DNA of 64,000 nt, from positions 11,408,802-11,472,801 of the forward strand of contig NC_045145.1 in assembly GCF_008831285.2 (NCBI RefSeq), given 5' to 3'. A program made the position numbers and the translations under genes. Shown here piece after piece: positions 1-11,206 of this stretch; the first letter of the stretch is position 1, and every line of letters starts with the position of its first letter. The stretch comes from Nymphaea colorata. Lineage: Eukaryota; Streptophyta; Magnoliopsida; Nymphaeales; Nymphaeaceae. Below the pieces are notes generated by a model. It was given only the letters and a program-made list of their open reading frames with translations, made no database searches and was not told the origin of the DNA.

Positions 1-93
1 ACTTCTATGACATATAAGCACAAATAAACATGATAAACTTTGAATATAGTACGTACCTTTAGCAGTACCGGTAAGATTCATAGGGTCGCCATA

Positions 94-2125
94 CTATTTT
101 ATCCAATCACCTGCACAAACTAATTCTTCTATTGTCTTTGGACTCAATGAACTCCTACATTCATCCACAACTCGACCTCCAGTACTAAAAGCAGATTCAG
201 AGGCAACTGTAGTAATAGGAATACATAATATATCTCGTGCCATATGTGATAAAATGAGTTATTTCAATTTTTTATTTTTCCACGAAATCAATATATCAAA
301 TGAATCATGAGTGGTAGCATCACATTTCAGCAATCCATCTTCTAAATACATATCAAGCACAGACTTTGGAGCCTGGAAAGGAACATTGTCTGCTTTGCTT
401 AAAAAGCTAAAAAATCATACACTAGATTTGTTGGAGTTGGTACATGATGAGTCAGTTCCTCTCATAGAAGTAGTAGCATCACAATCAACATCTTTATTTA
501 AACCTTCAATTTTTACAATGTAGTTCTTATAAAGCTCTTGCATTGTATTTCTTACTAATGTCATATGATATTCCTTTTCTTCTATTTGACTAAAAGTCTT
601 TGAAAAAACAAAGTCTGTTAAACTAAACTTTATTTTTGGATCTAATATGGAAGCAATAGCCATCAACATATTGCAAGAACTCCAATACTTATCAAACTTT
701 TCTTTCATTTTGGATGCCATTCTCTTCATAAAGCTACACCCATTTACAACTTCTTCTTATAATAATTTTTGAACCCCCCAAATTTCTAAGAAAAACAGGT
801 TTGTTGTAGGATACTTGGACCCTGAAAAAAAGCACAAAAACATTATAAAATGCTTCAAGAAAAGTACAAATTTTTTGTACTCTCTCCCATTCATCTGCAT
901 CCAACAACCAAGTAAAACCAGCATCTTCCATAACATATCTATCAAAAACATGTCTGTACATAAGTGTAACCTTCAACATCAAATAAGTAGAATTCCATCG
1001 AGTTGCAACATCTAGAACCAACTTCTTTTGACCACAAATTTCAAATTCATCTACTATAACTTGAAAGTTGTGAAGTCTTGAAGGAGAACATTTTACATAT
1101 TTGACTACTTCTCTAATCTTACCAAGTTCATCTCTAATAGCAAACAAACCATCTTGCACCATTAGATTTAGTATATGTGCACAACAACGACATGAAAAAA
1201 TTTACCGCCTTGGTATAGATTTACACCACTTTTTTATAAAATTTCTTTCAATGTTCTTACAAGAACATCATTAGAAGAAGCATTGTCAACTGTAATGAAG
1301 ATAATCTTCTTTTTAATTTCTCATTCTTGAATATTTTTAGCAATCACATTTACTAGATTTTTCCTAGTATGAGGTGGTTTGACTTGGCTAAAACCAATTA
1401 TATGCTTCTGAAGTGTCCAAGAATGATCTATGAAGTGAGTTGTAATGAACATATATCCAATTTGTTGGTTAGACATCCACATATCTGTTGTCAAAGCAAT
1501 GGAATGAACACCTTTAAAATATTCCTTCAACTTCCTTTTTTCGACCTCATATAATTTTGTGACATCTCTTTTCATTGTTGTCCTTGAAATGGGTACCCAA
1601 TTTGAAAAAGCAAGCTCCATTAAAAATCTAAACCAGCAATGTTCAACCATATTAAACTATCATCTTTGCTATTATCTCTCTTATCTTTTTGGGAGCAAGT
1701 TTGGCACCCTTGCTCATTGATTCCTTTGTAAGGCCTGAAACTTCACTAATCCCAAAGCTCAAAGTATTTTGCCTCAAATTACCAGGATGCATAAGACACT
1801 TATGTCTTTTCATCGATGATGTACTCCCTCCTGAACTTATAATAAATGTTGTTTTGCAATACTTGCATCTACCTTTTTTTACACTACCCACAGTTACTTC
1901 TTCAAAATCATTCTAAACTGAAGAAGTCCTTGCCCTTTGTCTTTTCATACCACCCACCATTACATCCTCATTTTCAACAGACCTCGTATTAGTAGGATCT
2001 AAATTGCCATGAGCTATAGACTGTTGTGTAGAGATTCCTACATTAGGTGGTTCTGTTGAACCTGCTCCTGAACTGCATAATACTTGTTTGTCTTTACTAA
2101 TAGTATTTTCTCTCGGTGAAGACAT
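94..2125 (-). pseudogene. hAT transposase pseudogene (BED finger, RICESLEEPER-like)
   Basis: This is a decayed class II hAT transposase read on the minus strand. Reading starts at the ATG at 2125 with a low-complexity Ser/Thr-rich leader. It runs into a BED zinc finger around 1800-1880 (C-x2-C-x17-H-x4-H, with CKYC as the first pair). The catalytic region follows: ALTTDMW near 1490 and ITVDNASSND near 1270, where D is an expected acidic residue. The motif LDVATRWNSTYLML lies near 1000 and MLMAIASILDP near 650. The C-terminal dimerisation region ends ARDILCIPITTVASESAFST at 181-240 and reaches DWIK with a TAG at 94-96. The frame is broken by a TAG at 1913-1915 and a TGA just before 1320, each where family proteins usually have Trp. 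It is also broken by a small deletion near 1650 and a frameshift near 820-840. No terminal repeat was identified, so the element ends are unknown. Certain as hAT; inactive. Confidence 0.93.
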
Positions 2126-3104
<979 letters not shown>

Positions 3105-3890
3105 AGCAACAGTAATTTCTGGCGGCATTTGGGCAAAACCAGTTGGGAGGAGGAGGAAGAAGGAGAACAACAAGGAGAAGAAGAAAGGAAGGCTGAAGGG
3201 GTACCTGGCGTTAATGCGGGAGTAGGAGTCCATCAAGAGCGAGAGGGATGCGTCACGTGTCTGAGGCTGTGAGGCAGCAGCAGTGATTTCTGGCAGCATT
3301 TGGGCAAAATCAGTTGGGAGGAGGAGGAAGAAGAAGAACAACAAGGACAAGAAGAAAGGAAGGCTGAAGGGGTACCTGGCGTGAAGGCGGGAGCAGGAGC
3401 AGCAAGAGCGAGAGGGATGCGTCACGCGTCTGAGGCTGTGAGGGAGCAGCAGTGATTTCTGGCGGCATTTGGGCAAAATCAGTTAGGAGGAGGAGGAAGA
3501 AGAACAACAACAAAGAGAAGAAGAATGGAAGGCTGAAGGGGTACCTGGCATGAAGGCGGGAGCAGGAGTCCAGCAAGAGCGAGAGGGACACATCACGTGT
3601 CTAAGGCTTTGAGGCAGCAGCAGTGCGAGAAGGGGAAAAGCGACAGATGCGTCTGAGGCAGCAACAGCGAGAGAAGGCAGCAACAGTGATTTCTGGCTGG
3701 TTTCATTTGGGCAAAATGAGTTGGGAGGAGGAGGAAGAAGAAGAACTGAAGAACAACAAGGAGAAGAAGAAAGGAAGGCCGAAGGCGTACCTGGCGTGAA
3801 GGGGAGAGCAGGAGCTGCAGCAAGAGCGAGCGCCGAGACCCAAGAGGGACCACGGTCCACGGATGCGTCTGAGGCTGTGAGGCAGCAGTA
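3105..3890. repeat. Four-copy tandem repeat, unit about 170 bp, UTR-like
   Basis: The anchor ggcatttgggcaaaa or a close variant recurs near 3120, 3290, 3460 and 3705. The first three copies are about 170 bp apart and the fourth is shifted by extra sequence. Each unit carries purine-rich GAGGAGGAAGAAG tracts and the phrase gaaggggtacctggcgtgaa. Read on the minus strand, the region is CT-rich and each unit contains CGCCAGGTACC-like sequence, resembling a plant 5' UTR followed by a splice donor. The long open frames on the minus strand are Leu/Ser/Pro-rich and repetitive and match no family I know, so I treat them as non-coding. The block lies beside a hAT-like terminus at 4311. A captured gene 5' end amplified in tandem is possible but unproven. 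Confidence 0.85.
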
Positions 3891-4079
3891 GCGAGAGAAG
3901 GGGAAAGACAACGGAAGCATATGAGGCAGCAGCGGCAAGAGAAGGCAGCAGTAGTGGTCGACGGAAGAGGGGAAGACAGCAAAATTCAAGAGAGAGAGCA
4001 GACGGGTCACGGGAAGAAGGAAGAAGGAAGAGTGAAGACCGGATGGCTGAAAGGGAAGAGAAAAAAAAATTTACCCTAA

Positions 4080-4311
4080 ACCGGTGAACCGGTTTCGCGA
4101 ACGGTTCATCTAATTCAATTGATTTAAAATAACGAGTCGAGTCGAGTTTAAATGAGTCCAGTTCTTGCAACTCGAACTCGACTCGTTTATTGATTCGAGT
4201 TTAACTTTCAGCTCGAACTCGACTCGTCTATAAATGAGTCGAGCTCCAGCCGAGCTTTTGCGAGCGAGTTCGAGTCGAGCCCGAGTTGGCTCGACTCGTT
4301 GTGCAGCCCTA
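4080..4311. mobile_element. Terminal region of a non-autonomous hAT-like element
   Basis: Dense subterminal repeats of the GAGTCGAG / CTCGAACTCGACTCG type run up to a terminus whose reverse complement begins TAGGGCTGCACAACGAGTCG. This layout of short TIR plus clustered subterminal repeats is typical of plant hAT elements with TAGGG- ends. The opposite end was not found, so the element's extent, and whether it includes the tandem repeat at 3.1-3.9 kb, are open. Confidence 0.6.
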
Positions 4312-4905
4312 CTAATTTGTGGTCCTTGACCAATTCTATTTCTTTGAATGCCTTATCGTCGAGTTCTGAAGCTTGTTGTCTTTTGTATACTAGCATTTGC
4401 ATTTGACATCTTTGCATTTTGCAGATCTTGCCATTGGTCTTTGGTTATAATTTTGATGTATGTTTCCATGTTTCCTTCCCTTTTTGAATATTTATTTTAA
4501 TCACTACAATGTAGTATACCAATTTAACACTTTCTTATTTCTCTTTCAAAAGTTGTTTGGTGCTTTGGCAAGATCATCTTCTAAATGATACCTACACAGC
4601 CTCTAGTTATTGATGACGTATGTATTGTGTGGACTTATTACTATGAAATGTCCTTGTGTATGATGATTTTGTGGGACATGGTTTAGTTTGGGTATCATTG
4701 AGTCAGGGTCCTGTCCAATGGGTTTCGGTTTTGTGCTTGTTTAACCCTCTTGGGAACATTTCCTTATGTTTCCTAACTATCGTGATGTGTTTTTTTTTGT
4801 GCTTTTGTGTGTGTGTGTGTGTGTGCGTGGGTGGGGGGCGGTCGGATGAGCATGTAACAGGTACCAATTCTTCTGATGCCAGCTATTAGCTTGCTCTACC
4901 TATGC
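4312..4905. other. Intergenic, no gene seen
   Basis: Ordinary AT-rich sequence with a short GT microsatellite near 4807-4826. No supported coding sequence was seen. Confidence 0.5.
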
Positions 4906-5100
4906 AAAGGGGTATGTAACTAATGATGTTTAATGAGCGAGCCGAGCCGAGCTCGAGCTCAGCCAGCTCAAACTCAACTCGAGCCATATATAGCTTGCCA
5001 GAGATTGGCTTGGGATTTATAAGATGGGCTCTAACTCAACTCGTTTAACCGAGTCCAAGCTCGAGCTGGAGCTCGGCTCGTTTAAGCCTGTGCCCCTTAA
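4906..5100. mobile_element. Short hAT-like MITE
   Basis: This interval of about 195 bp begins AAAGGGGTATG and reaches AATGAGCGAGCCGAGC. It ends GCTCGGCTCGTTTAAGC followed by CCCCTTAA. The two ends therefore form an imperfect inverted repeat with matching GAGCCGAGC subterminal motifs. There is no coding capacity. It abuts a TA repeat at 5101-5121. A clean target duplication could not be confirmed. Confidence 0.6.
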
Positions 5101-5395
5101 TATATATATATATATATATATTATGTTTTTTAAGTGACCAATGTATGATGAGGACTCTGTTATCTTCCAATGAAATGATAACTATGAGAGGATCCCTCCC
5201 TATTTATTATCAAGAAATGGGTATTTACAGAGAGCTAAACCCCAGCTCTACAGAAAAATAATAAAAGAACCATAAGAAGACCAATAAGGAGCAAATATAT
5301 GCACCAAATTTCTGGATTCTCTACATAGCTTAGCTAGTTTAAAATTTCCATATTTTTATTTGAGTTATTTAAGTTTTGAAATTACAAAAATAAGT
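5101..5395. other. TA microsatellite and AT-rich spacer
   Basis: A pure TA run at about 5101-5121 is followed by AT-rich sequence without a recognisable gene. Confidence 0.6.
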
Positions 5396-5573
5396 ACTAG
5401 TGTTAAACAAGTATAATCGAGTCAAGTTCATCCAATTCAAACTCGACTTCTTACAAACTAAGTTATTATTTAAGCTTGAACTCGACTGGTTTAGCTAACG
5501 TCGAGCTCGAGTCGAGTTTAACCGAGCAAGTTTGAGTCAAGCCCGAATTGGCTCGACTTGTTGAACATCCCTA
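5396..5573. mobile_element. Second hAT-like element terminus
   Basis: Subterminal CTCGAGTCGAG-type repeats lead to an end whose reverse complement begins TAGGGATGTTCAACAAGTCG. It resembles the end at 4311 but is clearly a separate copy. No partner end was identified. Confidence 0.5.
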
Positions 5574-6340
5574 TATGTAACCATGCAGTTAGCAAAACCC
5601 TGTTCCAAACTGTTTCTGAAGGCAGTTTTGAGCGGGGCACTGTATTGAATACTCTAGCTCACCGATAGTTTAGAAATTAAGTTGAAATAACCAAATAATT
5701 TTTCTCGTTAACTCTACTTATATATTTTTTAAATTTCTGGTTCCACAATTTAAAATCCTTTCTAAAATTTTTCAAGTTGGTTTTCAAAGTATTCAAAACA
5801 AGCCCTTTAAAGTTCCCCTAAGGGAGCTTCAGTTAGGATATCTCTAACTTAAGCCTGAGTTTGGGACTACAATAATCAGCTCGTTAATAGATTAAATTTT
5901 AAAATCCACCTTTATTTTCAAACATCTATTTATGAATCCCCAAATCAGGATTCAAGCGTTTATTTTCTAAGAAAATTATGGTCTTCTTTATATCAGAACC
6001 CTTTTCTAAAATCAGCAAATAGAAAGAGGTTTCCATCATTGGATATAGCTATTAAACACTTGGTTAATGATTTCCAGGGTTTTAGACATGCTCTTCAAAA
6101 TAAAATGAATTTCAAACAAGACCTGGAAGGATCAATCGCCAGGTGGCTCATTGTCTGGGTATCCTCCAAAGGTCCAGACACCCCAACCCAATTTCAAAAT
6201 ATTTTGTTTCCACAGACAATAATTTTCCTGTCAATGTAAATTTAAGATGCATAATTCATTTAAAGCTCTTTAAAACATTAGATTTGTCATTTTCCAAACT
6301 TAAATATGGCATTTTTTATAAATCCAAACCTCAGGACTAG
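5574..6340. other. AT-rich intergenic sequence
   Basis: No gene, RNA or clear repeat was recognised. The short open frames lack any family signature. Confidence 0.45.
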
Positions 6341-6680
6341 GATCCAACATCTTCCGGGATCATATCAAACCCCTTATCTAGGTCAAACCAAAGCCAACAT
6401 CTTTGGATCAGATCAGGCCCCTGATCTAGATCAAACCAAATTCAACATCTTGATCCCTAACCCAGATCAAACCAGGCCCAACCACTTTTGGAGATCGGAT
6501 CTTTGATCCAGATCCAACTTTTTTGGATCAGATCAGAATGCTAATCCAGACTACTCAATCCAATATCCCTTAGTTCAAATCAGACCGCTAATCCAGTTCT
6601 GTTCAAATCCAGCCTCTTCTCCTAGATCGGACCAGACACTCGACTTGTCCGAGTCAGATTAAACTCTTTAGGTAAATCTT
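6341..6680. repeat. Degenerate minisatellite, unit about 50 bp
   Basis: Variants of caacatctttggatcagatc followed by a tctagatcaaacca phrase recur, with the aacat anchor at 6346, 6396 and 6444. Looser GATCAGATC/GATCCAGATC units continue to about 6680. No coding function is apparent. Similar arrays occur in LTR-element spacers elsewhere in the window. Confidence 0.7.
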
Positions 6681-7739
6681 ACCTCTTTAAGACTGTGCAA
6701 GCCCCCTTCTTCAGCCATTAATATATGATCTGCACATACTAATTACGCATGGAATGACACGGATGCATATACACACTACCATCTTTTGAAAGATTAGAAG
6801 ATGGGAATTGGTCAAAATCCGGTTGTAAGAAAGGTACATTAGCACTATATCTCGTAAGGCATTACACCCAGATATTTCCATAAATCTTAACAAATTTTAT
6901 TTCAAAAATAAAAATTTTCACTGAAATTTTAAATCTTTCTCAACATATGGAATATATAACCTTCTGTTTTCGACCTGGATTTTGGATGTTGTATTTGATC
7001 CTCTGAGCAATATTGAGATTATTTATATCCTAGAAGGCATAATACTATTCCTTTGTCTGACTTCCTCGGTCGAGTTAACATTTCTCGGTCGAGTTGACAT
7101 TTCGCCTTTACTGGAGAGTAACCGAGTAACGACTGAGAAATAAAGGTTTGACACTCACATTTTCAAGTTTCATAGATTATGAAAACCTATTTATGTGTCA
7201 TGACAGACGTCCACAGGGAAAGAAGGGCTGTAGCACCACAAGCATTCAAGTTTCAGTGGGGAAGGATACTAGCTACGAAGTTTGAATAGTGGTCTCAGTC
7301 TCAGCATTTTTTTTTTCCTTGTAGCCAGCTAAAGTGATTATCTTATGCACTTCACCTTGCCCACATCTTCTAAGGTAGAGGAAACGCAATTAGTTGGTAC
7401 CTTTCAAGGTGTTCTTCAAAAGCATGAAGTTGTGCTGCTTTAAACTTATCCCACACCGGGAAAGCACAAGGCGAACATTCTAACGAGGCTTTTGATTACT
7501 CGGCTGTCTTATTGAAGACCATTTGATGTCATGGTGTGTTATATTTCTTAATTTTGAACAAGAAATATTAGATCTTTTGTTTGTAAAATGCATGATTTAC
7601 CAGAAAAATTTACAATGCTTGCAACTTTCATCCATCCATCTCCAAGATTGGAATCTTTCTTTTCAACATCTTAGAATCATGGTTATCAAATTTAGACTAT
7701 GAGAAAATTATAAATTTAAAATGGACACGTAAAGCAGGT
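6681..7739. other. Intergenic, no gene seen
   Basis: Mixed-composition sequence. A roughly 20-bp phrase, ctcggtcgagttRacattt, is duplicated in tandem near 7068-7105. No coding region is supported. Confidence 0.45.
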
Positions 7740-8675
7740 CATCGGCTTGAAGATTCATGGTTACCTAATGGCCCCAGCCTTACCGCTTCTCCTTCGTGGC
7801 CTGCCACTTGAAACGAGTTCCTCGCAACCGCAAAGCACGGCCGCCTCATTCTTCATCCCAAAGAGGGTAGAAACCACTGCGAAATTAATCAAAAGCCTCA
7901 CCCAGACACAAGGATAACGACAGTAACATTTTTCAAAGAGAACCATGAATTACGATGTGCCTGTGCTCTAATCCATCGCAACAACATTAACATAGAATCG
8001 TGAACATCAAAATCAAAGGCCTTTTCGTATATGATGTATTCCAACGTTAAAGAAATGCACATGCAAAGTAAAGAAAAGCAGTTTCAATTGGGAGGGAACA
8101 TATTGCAGCAACTTTCAGATAGAAACTACTGCACCAACAAGAACCAACCATAATCAGCTGGTAACCACAGATGACATGGACCCTGCTGGACCGAAATGAG
8201 AGTAAGACTAAGCTCAGCGACGCATCACAACCGTAAATGGGATAAAACAAGCCGTGAATCTGCTCAATCTACACAACCAACAGAGGAAAGAGAAGAAATC
8301 AAGTGAAGTTTGCAATACAACGCGCCAGCCCCCTGACCATCCCATAGGGCCACCGCCCTCTTCCTTTCTTCCAAAAACACGGAGCAAATGCTGCAACAAT
8401 CATCCATCTGTGAGGGCAAAAGAGTGGGGGCTGCGAGATTCCATACCACACAGGAACCGAAAGAAGGAAAAAAGAAAAGGGGAGATCAAATATAGAAAGT
8501 GGCATTGGATTCAACTATAATGCTAGGGTGCCGTCATATGCAAGCTGTACAACATGAGAGAAGGGAAGGCTACATCCCACTATTTACATAAAAACCGTCC
8601 TCCTAGAAAGTCAGTGGAGATCATTCATTAATACCTCGTCATCCTCCCTGCCTCCTTCCCTCCAGAAGGAGCTGG
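7740..8675 (-). other. Downstream region of the ARM gene, possible 3' UTR
   Basis: This interval lies 3' of the stop codon of the minus-strand ARM gene. On that strand it is T/G-rich with moderate GC and few repeats, as expected for a plant 3' UTR and flanking DNA. No polyadenylation site could be assigned. A 61-codon open frame at 7761-7946 on the minus strand is of unknown meaning. The assignment is inferred from position only. Confidence 0.3.
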
Positions 8676-8747
8676 TTAAGTTTCGAACCCTTCATCTTGT
8701 GCGCTGCTCTGCCGTGGCTCCCGAAGATACCTTAAAAGCGTTGTTGC
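8676..8747 (-). CDS. Terminal mini-exon of the ARM gene
   Basis: This exon holds 23 codons and a stop, reading ATTLLRYLREPRQ and then SSAQDEGFET. LLRYLREPRQ is the conserved tail of this ARM family, which identifies the exon despite its small size. It is phase-0 compatible with exon 1. Confidence 0.85.
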   Translation of the reverse strand, partial: ATTLLRYLREPRQSSAQDEGFET

Positions 8748-10677
8748 CTGCCATCGACACGCTTCTGTCAGATTCTTTCCCACGAAGATACTATCTCGAT
8801 ATTGAATTAGAAAAGAAAAAATAGAAAAGAAGAAGAAGAAAATATGAAGCAGAAACTGGTGCATGCTACACCTAAGCAAATATGACATTCCAACAGGAAG
8901 AGGACTAAATAACCATTCCATTCTCACCTTGGCATATTTTTTTTCCTCCAAAAGATAAAAGAAATGCGATCTTAATTATTCAAGAGTCAACCTATAATGA
9001 TAAAGCTAATTATTACTCTCAAAATACTCCTTAATTAAGCAAAAGAGGAGGAAAGGCCAGCACAACCAAAAAACATGAAGGAAAACTCAGTTTTCCCTTT
9101 ACATGAAAAATCTCTCCACAAAGAAAAAGGCTTGGATATTCTTGGGAAAGTAACTAAAAAGGACCAGAACAAAAACCGAGGATGCTAAACGATAACCTTC
9201 AACAGGATACTAACAGAGGAACAACTTTGAAAGATCATGATCAACATAAACTCGAAAATTTTAACATTTCTATAGAAAAATTCAACGAAAATACTAAAGA
9301 AAGGACACTAAATAGGAAAATTTAGGGACTGAGGGAAGGTCGAGATGAAGAGATTCATTCATGAAATCGACAACTGGGAGCGATTCATGTTTAAATAGAA
9401 TTTTTTTTTTAATTTTATTTTAAAAGTTTTACTTTTCTACCTTGGCCTTGGCCCTCGGGGTTCCGGTTTGCGAGAGCGCCACCAGTGGCGGTATCCCCCC
9501 TTCTCTAACTAGCAGAGTTCGGTTGGACACGCTATCGACGCACAGACCCAGAAGTGTAGCCACAGCGAATTCCTTTCCTTTCTGAGTTCCATCCTCGATC
9601 ACCTCCACCAGGACGGGGATCCCATCCTCCTCCACGATCGCGGCCTTCCCCTCCGCCAGTGTCCCCAGGCTGCTTAGCACCACCACCGCCTTCTCCACTA
9701 CGCCAGAGTCGCGGTCGCTGATCAGATCCAGGAGGGGCTTCACGGCTCCGGCGGTGACAGCTCGCCCGGCGAAGCGATGATAACTTGTAAAGAGCCGTGA
9801 GGGCATCCTTCTTTCCCCTCGCTGAACCGCCGATCAGCAGCGCCACAAGCGCCGGCACCGCCCCGGCCGCGCCGATCGAACTCTTGTTCTCCTCCACCAT
9901 CGCCAAGCTCGAGAGTGCGCAAGCTGAGTTCTCCTTCGCCACGGCTGTGCCCGTCTTGAGCGCGTAGACGAGCGGTTTGATCCCGCCGGCTGCTGCTATT
10001 GCCGCCCTATTAGCGTCGTAGAGCGACAGGTTCAGCAGTGCCGTGGCAGCATACTCCTGCGTCACCGGATCGCGGCACCGAAGGAGGCCGATGAGGGGCG
10101 GGATTGCTCCTGTCCGGCCGATGAGCTCGCGATTCTGTTCCCGATTTTTTGCAAGGAGGCGGATCTTCCCAGCGGCGCTTCGCTTGGCGGATGCAGACGG
10201 CGACCCTAGAGCAGAGATGAAAATCCTGATCGTGGGTTCCAGCTCCTCGGCGTCCATGCTCTCCAGGAACCCAAGAATCTCCTCTTCCTCATCTTCCGGC
10301 TGCTGCTCGGCAAACCCCAGCCCTAGCTCGAGCTCCTCGGGAGAGGCAGCACTCTCCCGATCAGCCTCGTCAGAGCCGGGGGGGATCGACGCGAGGCGCT
10401 GCAGTTCGCCGGAGATGTCGCTGCTGCAGGCCGAGAAGTCGCTGAAGGCCTGCGAGAGGTCTAGAAAGTCGTGGGCGTCGCGAAACGAAGAAGGCGAGGA
10501 GACGAGCAGGGTGAGGTCGATGTCGCCAGAGTCCGCGAGGGAGAAGACGTCCGACGGCGGGAGATCGGCGTGCAAGACGAACTTGGATCGAAGAGTCCGC
10601 ATGGAGCGAGCGGCGGGGGCCTGGGACTTGGCCAGCTCAACGGCGGAGCACGCCGGATCCTGCGAGAGGGAAACCAT
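8676..10677 (-). CDS. ARM-repeat protein, U-box-4-like family; split gene with frameshift
   Basis: Coding exon 1 is 10677-9441 and exon 2 is 8747-8676. An acidic N-terminal region (residues 1-140, with SDVFSLADSGDIDLTLL) precedes tandem ARM repeats from about residue 147. Typical phrases are GAIPPLIGLLR, YAATALLNLSL, KENSACALSSLA and KKDALTALYKL. Plant ARM-only relatives labelled U-box domain-containing protein 4-like share these. No U-box is present, so ubiquitin-ligase activity is not implied; such proteins are taken to be protein-binding scaffolds. After residue 304 (LSSLRR, at 9766) the frame breaks. The repeats resume one frame away at RAVTAGAVKPLL (9764-9441) and pass through IVEEDGIPVLVEVIEDG to TPRAKAK. 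Family members usually have NKE-RAV here, so an 8-nt deletion explains the break exactly. Without it the product would be about 438 residues. The start fits: the ATG at 10677 begins MVSLSQDPACSAV and has G at +4. The lesion could be real or an assembly error. Confidence 0.9.
8748..9440 (-). other. Intron of the ARM gene (693 bp, phase 0)
   Basis: The donor reads GCCAAG|GTAGAAAAG at 9441/9440 and the acceptor reads GATGGCAG|GCAACAACG at 8748/8747. Splicing joins RAKAK to ATTLLRYLREPRQ, matching the family C-terminus of the AK-AETLLGYLREPRQ type. The intron is AT-rich compared with exon 1. Without splicing, exon 1 would run into a stop after KVEK. Confidence 0.85.
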
Positions 10678-11160
10678 GATCCCCCCACCGTCCCCCTCCC
10701 CAAACAGGAGACCAAGCTGCTAATCCTTTTACGCTTCCGTTCACGAACCAACACGTAACGGTGGCGTTCGCGAGAGCCTCTCCCCTGCCGATTCCTGTTC
10801 TCGCTACTTTCAGATTCAGAAGAACGAGTGAGCGAAAGCTTCAACCCTCTCAAAGAAGGAAGGGGATTAAGGTTTCCCCTTTTCGGTGGAAAGCCAATCA
10901 AGAGGCAGTGCCGTAGGAGACGCCAAAGCAAAAGGAATCTCCGTGTGGGCGCGTGAGTGAGAGGATGAGAGCGCCCTACTTGCAAGCAGTGCGTGTGAAG
11001 TAAGTGTAGTTGCATACATCCGTGCGAAGCCAACCGTACTACAAATAACGTGTCGGGACGGAAGGCAGTAGTCTTTGGGACGGGGATGGATATCATACTA
11101 TATCTTCACGAGTGTTGCGTTAGACGACACCCGTCTCCTCCGCCGTCTATTATATTATTG
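10678..11160 (-). promoter_or_regulatory. Presumed 5' UTR and promoter of the ARM gene
   Basis: The region immediately upstream of the ATG at 10677 stays GC-rich to about 10950 and then becomes mixed. On the minus strand, TA-rich patches such as aataatataatag lie near 11150, but no convincing TATA box at a defined distance was found. The assignment rests on position and composition. Confidence 0.35.
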
Positions 11161-11183
11161 GTGACCGAGAGAGTTAAGATACT

Positions 11184-11206
11184 TTAGGCAGCGTTTGATT
11201 GCATTT
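11184..11206. mobile_element. Candidate left TIR and TTA target site of a PIF/Harbinger element
   Basis: TTA is followed directly by GGCAGCGTTTGATTGCATTT. PIF/Harbinger elements insert into TTA/TAA, and plant copies often begin GGC or GGG with a GTTTG-containing TIR. The site lies downstream of the transposase remnant at 12.4-13.6 kb. The matching right end (CAAACGCTGCC plus TTA) was not found up to 16 kb, so the call is tentative. Confidence 0.45.

Noticed and set aside
7761-7946. A small basic-tailed protein of 61 residues on the minus strand
   Set aside because: No family recognised, no conserved neighbours, and its position fits the 3' region of the ARM gene equally well.
10043-11096. 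Long open frames of 95-226 codons opposite and overlapping the ARM gene
   Set aside because: They are products of the GC-rich exon read in other frames and show no domain; the ARM frame explains the region.
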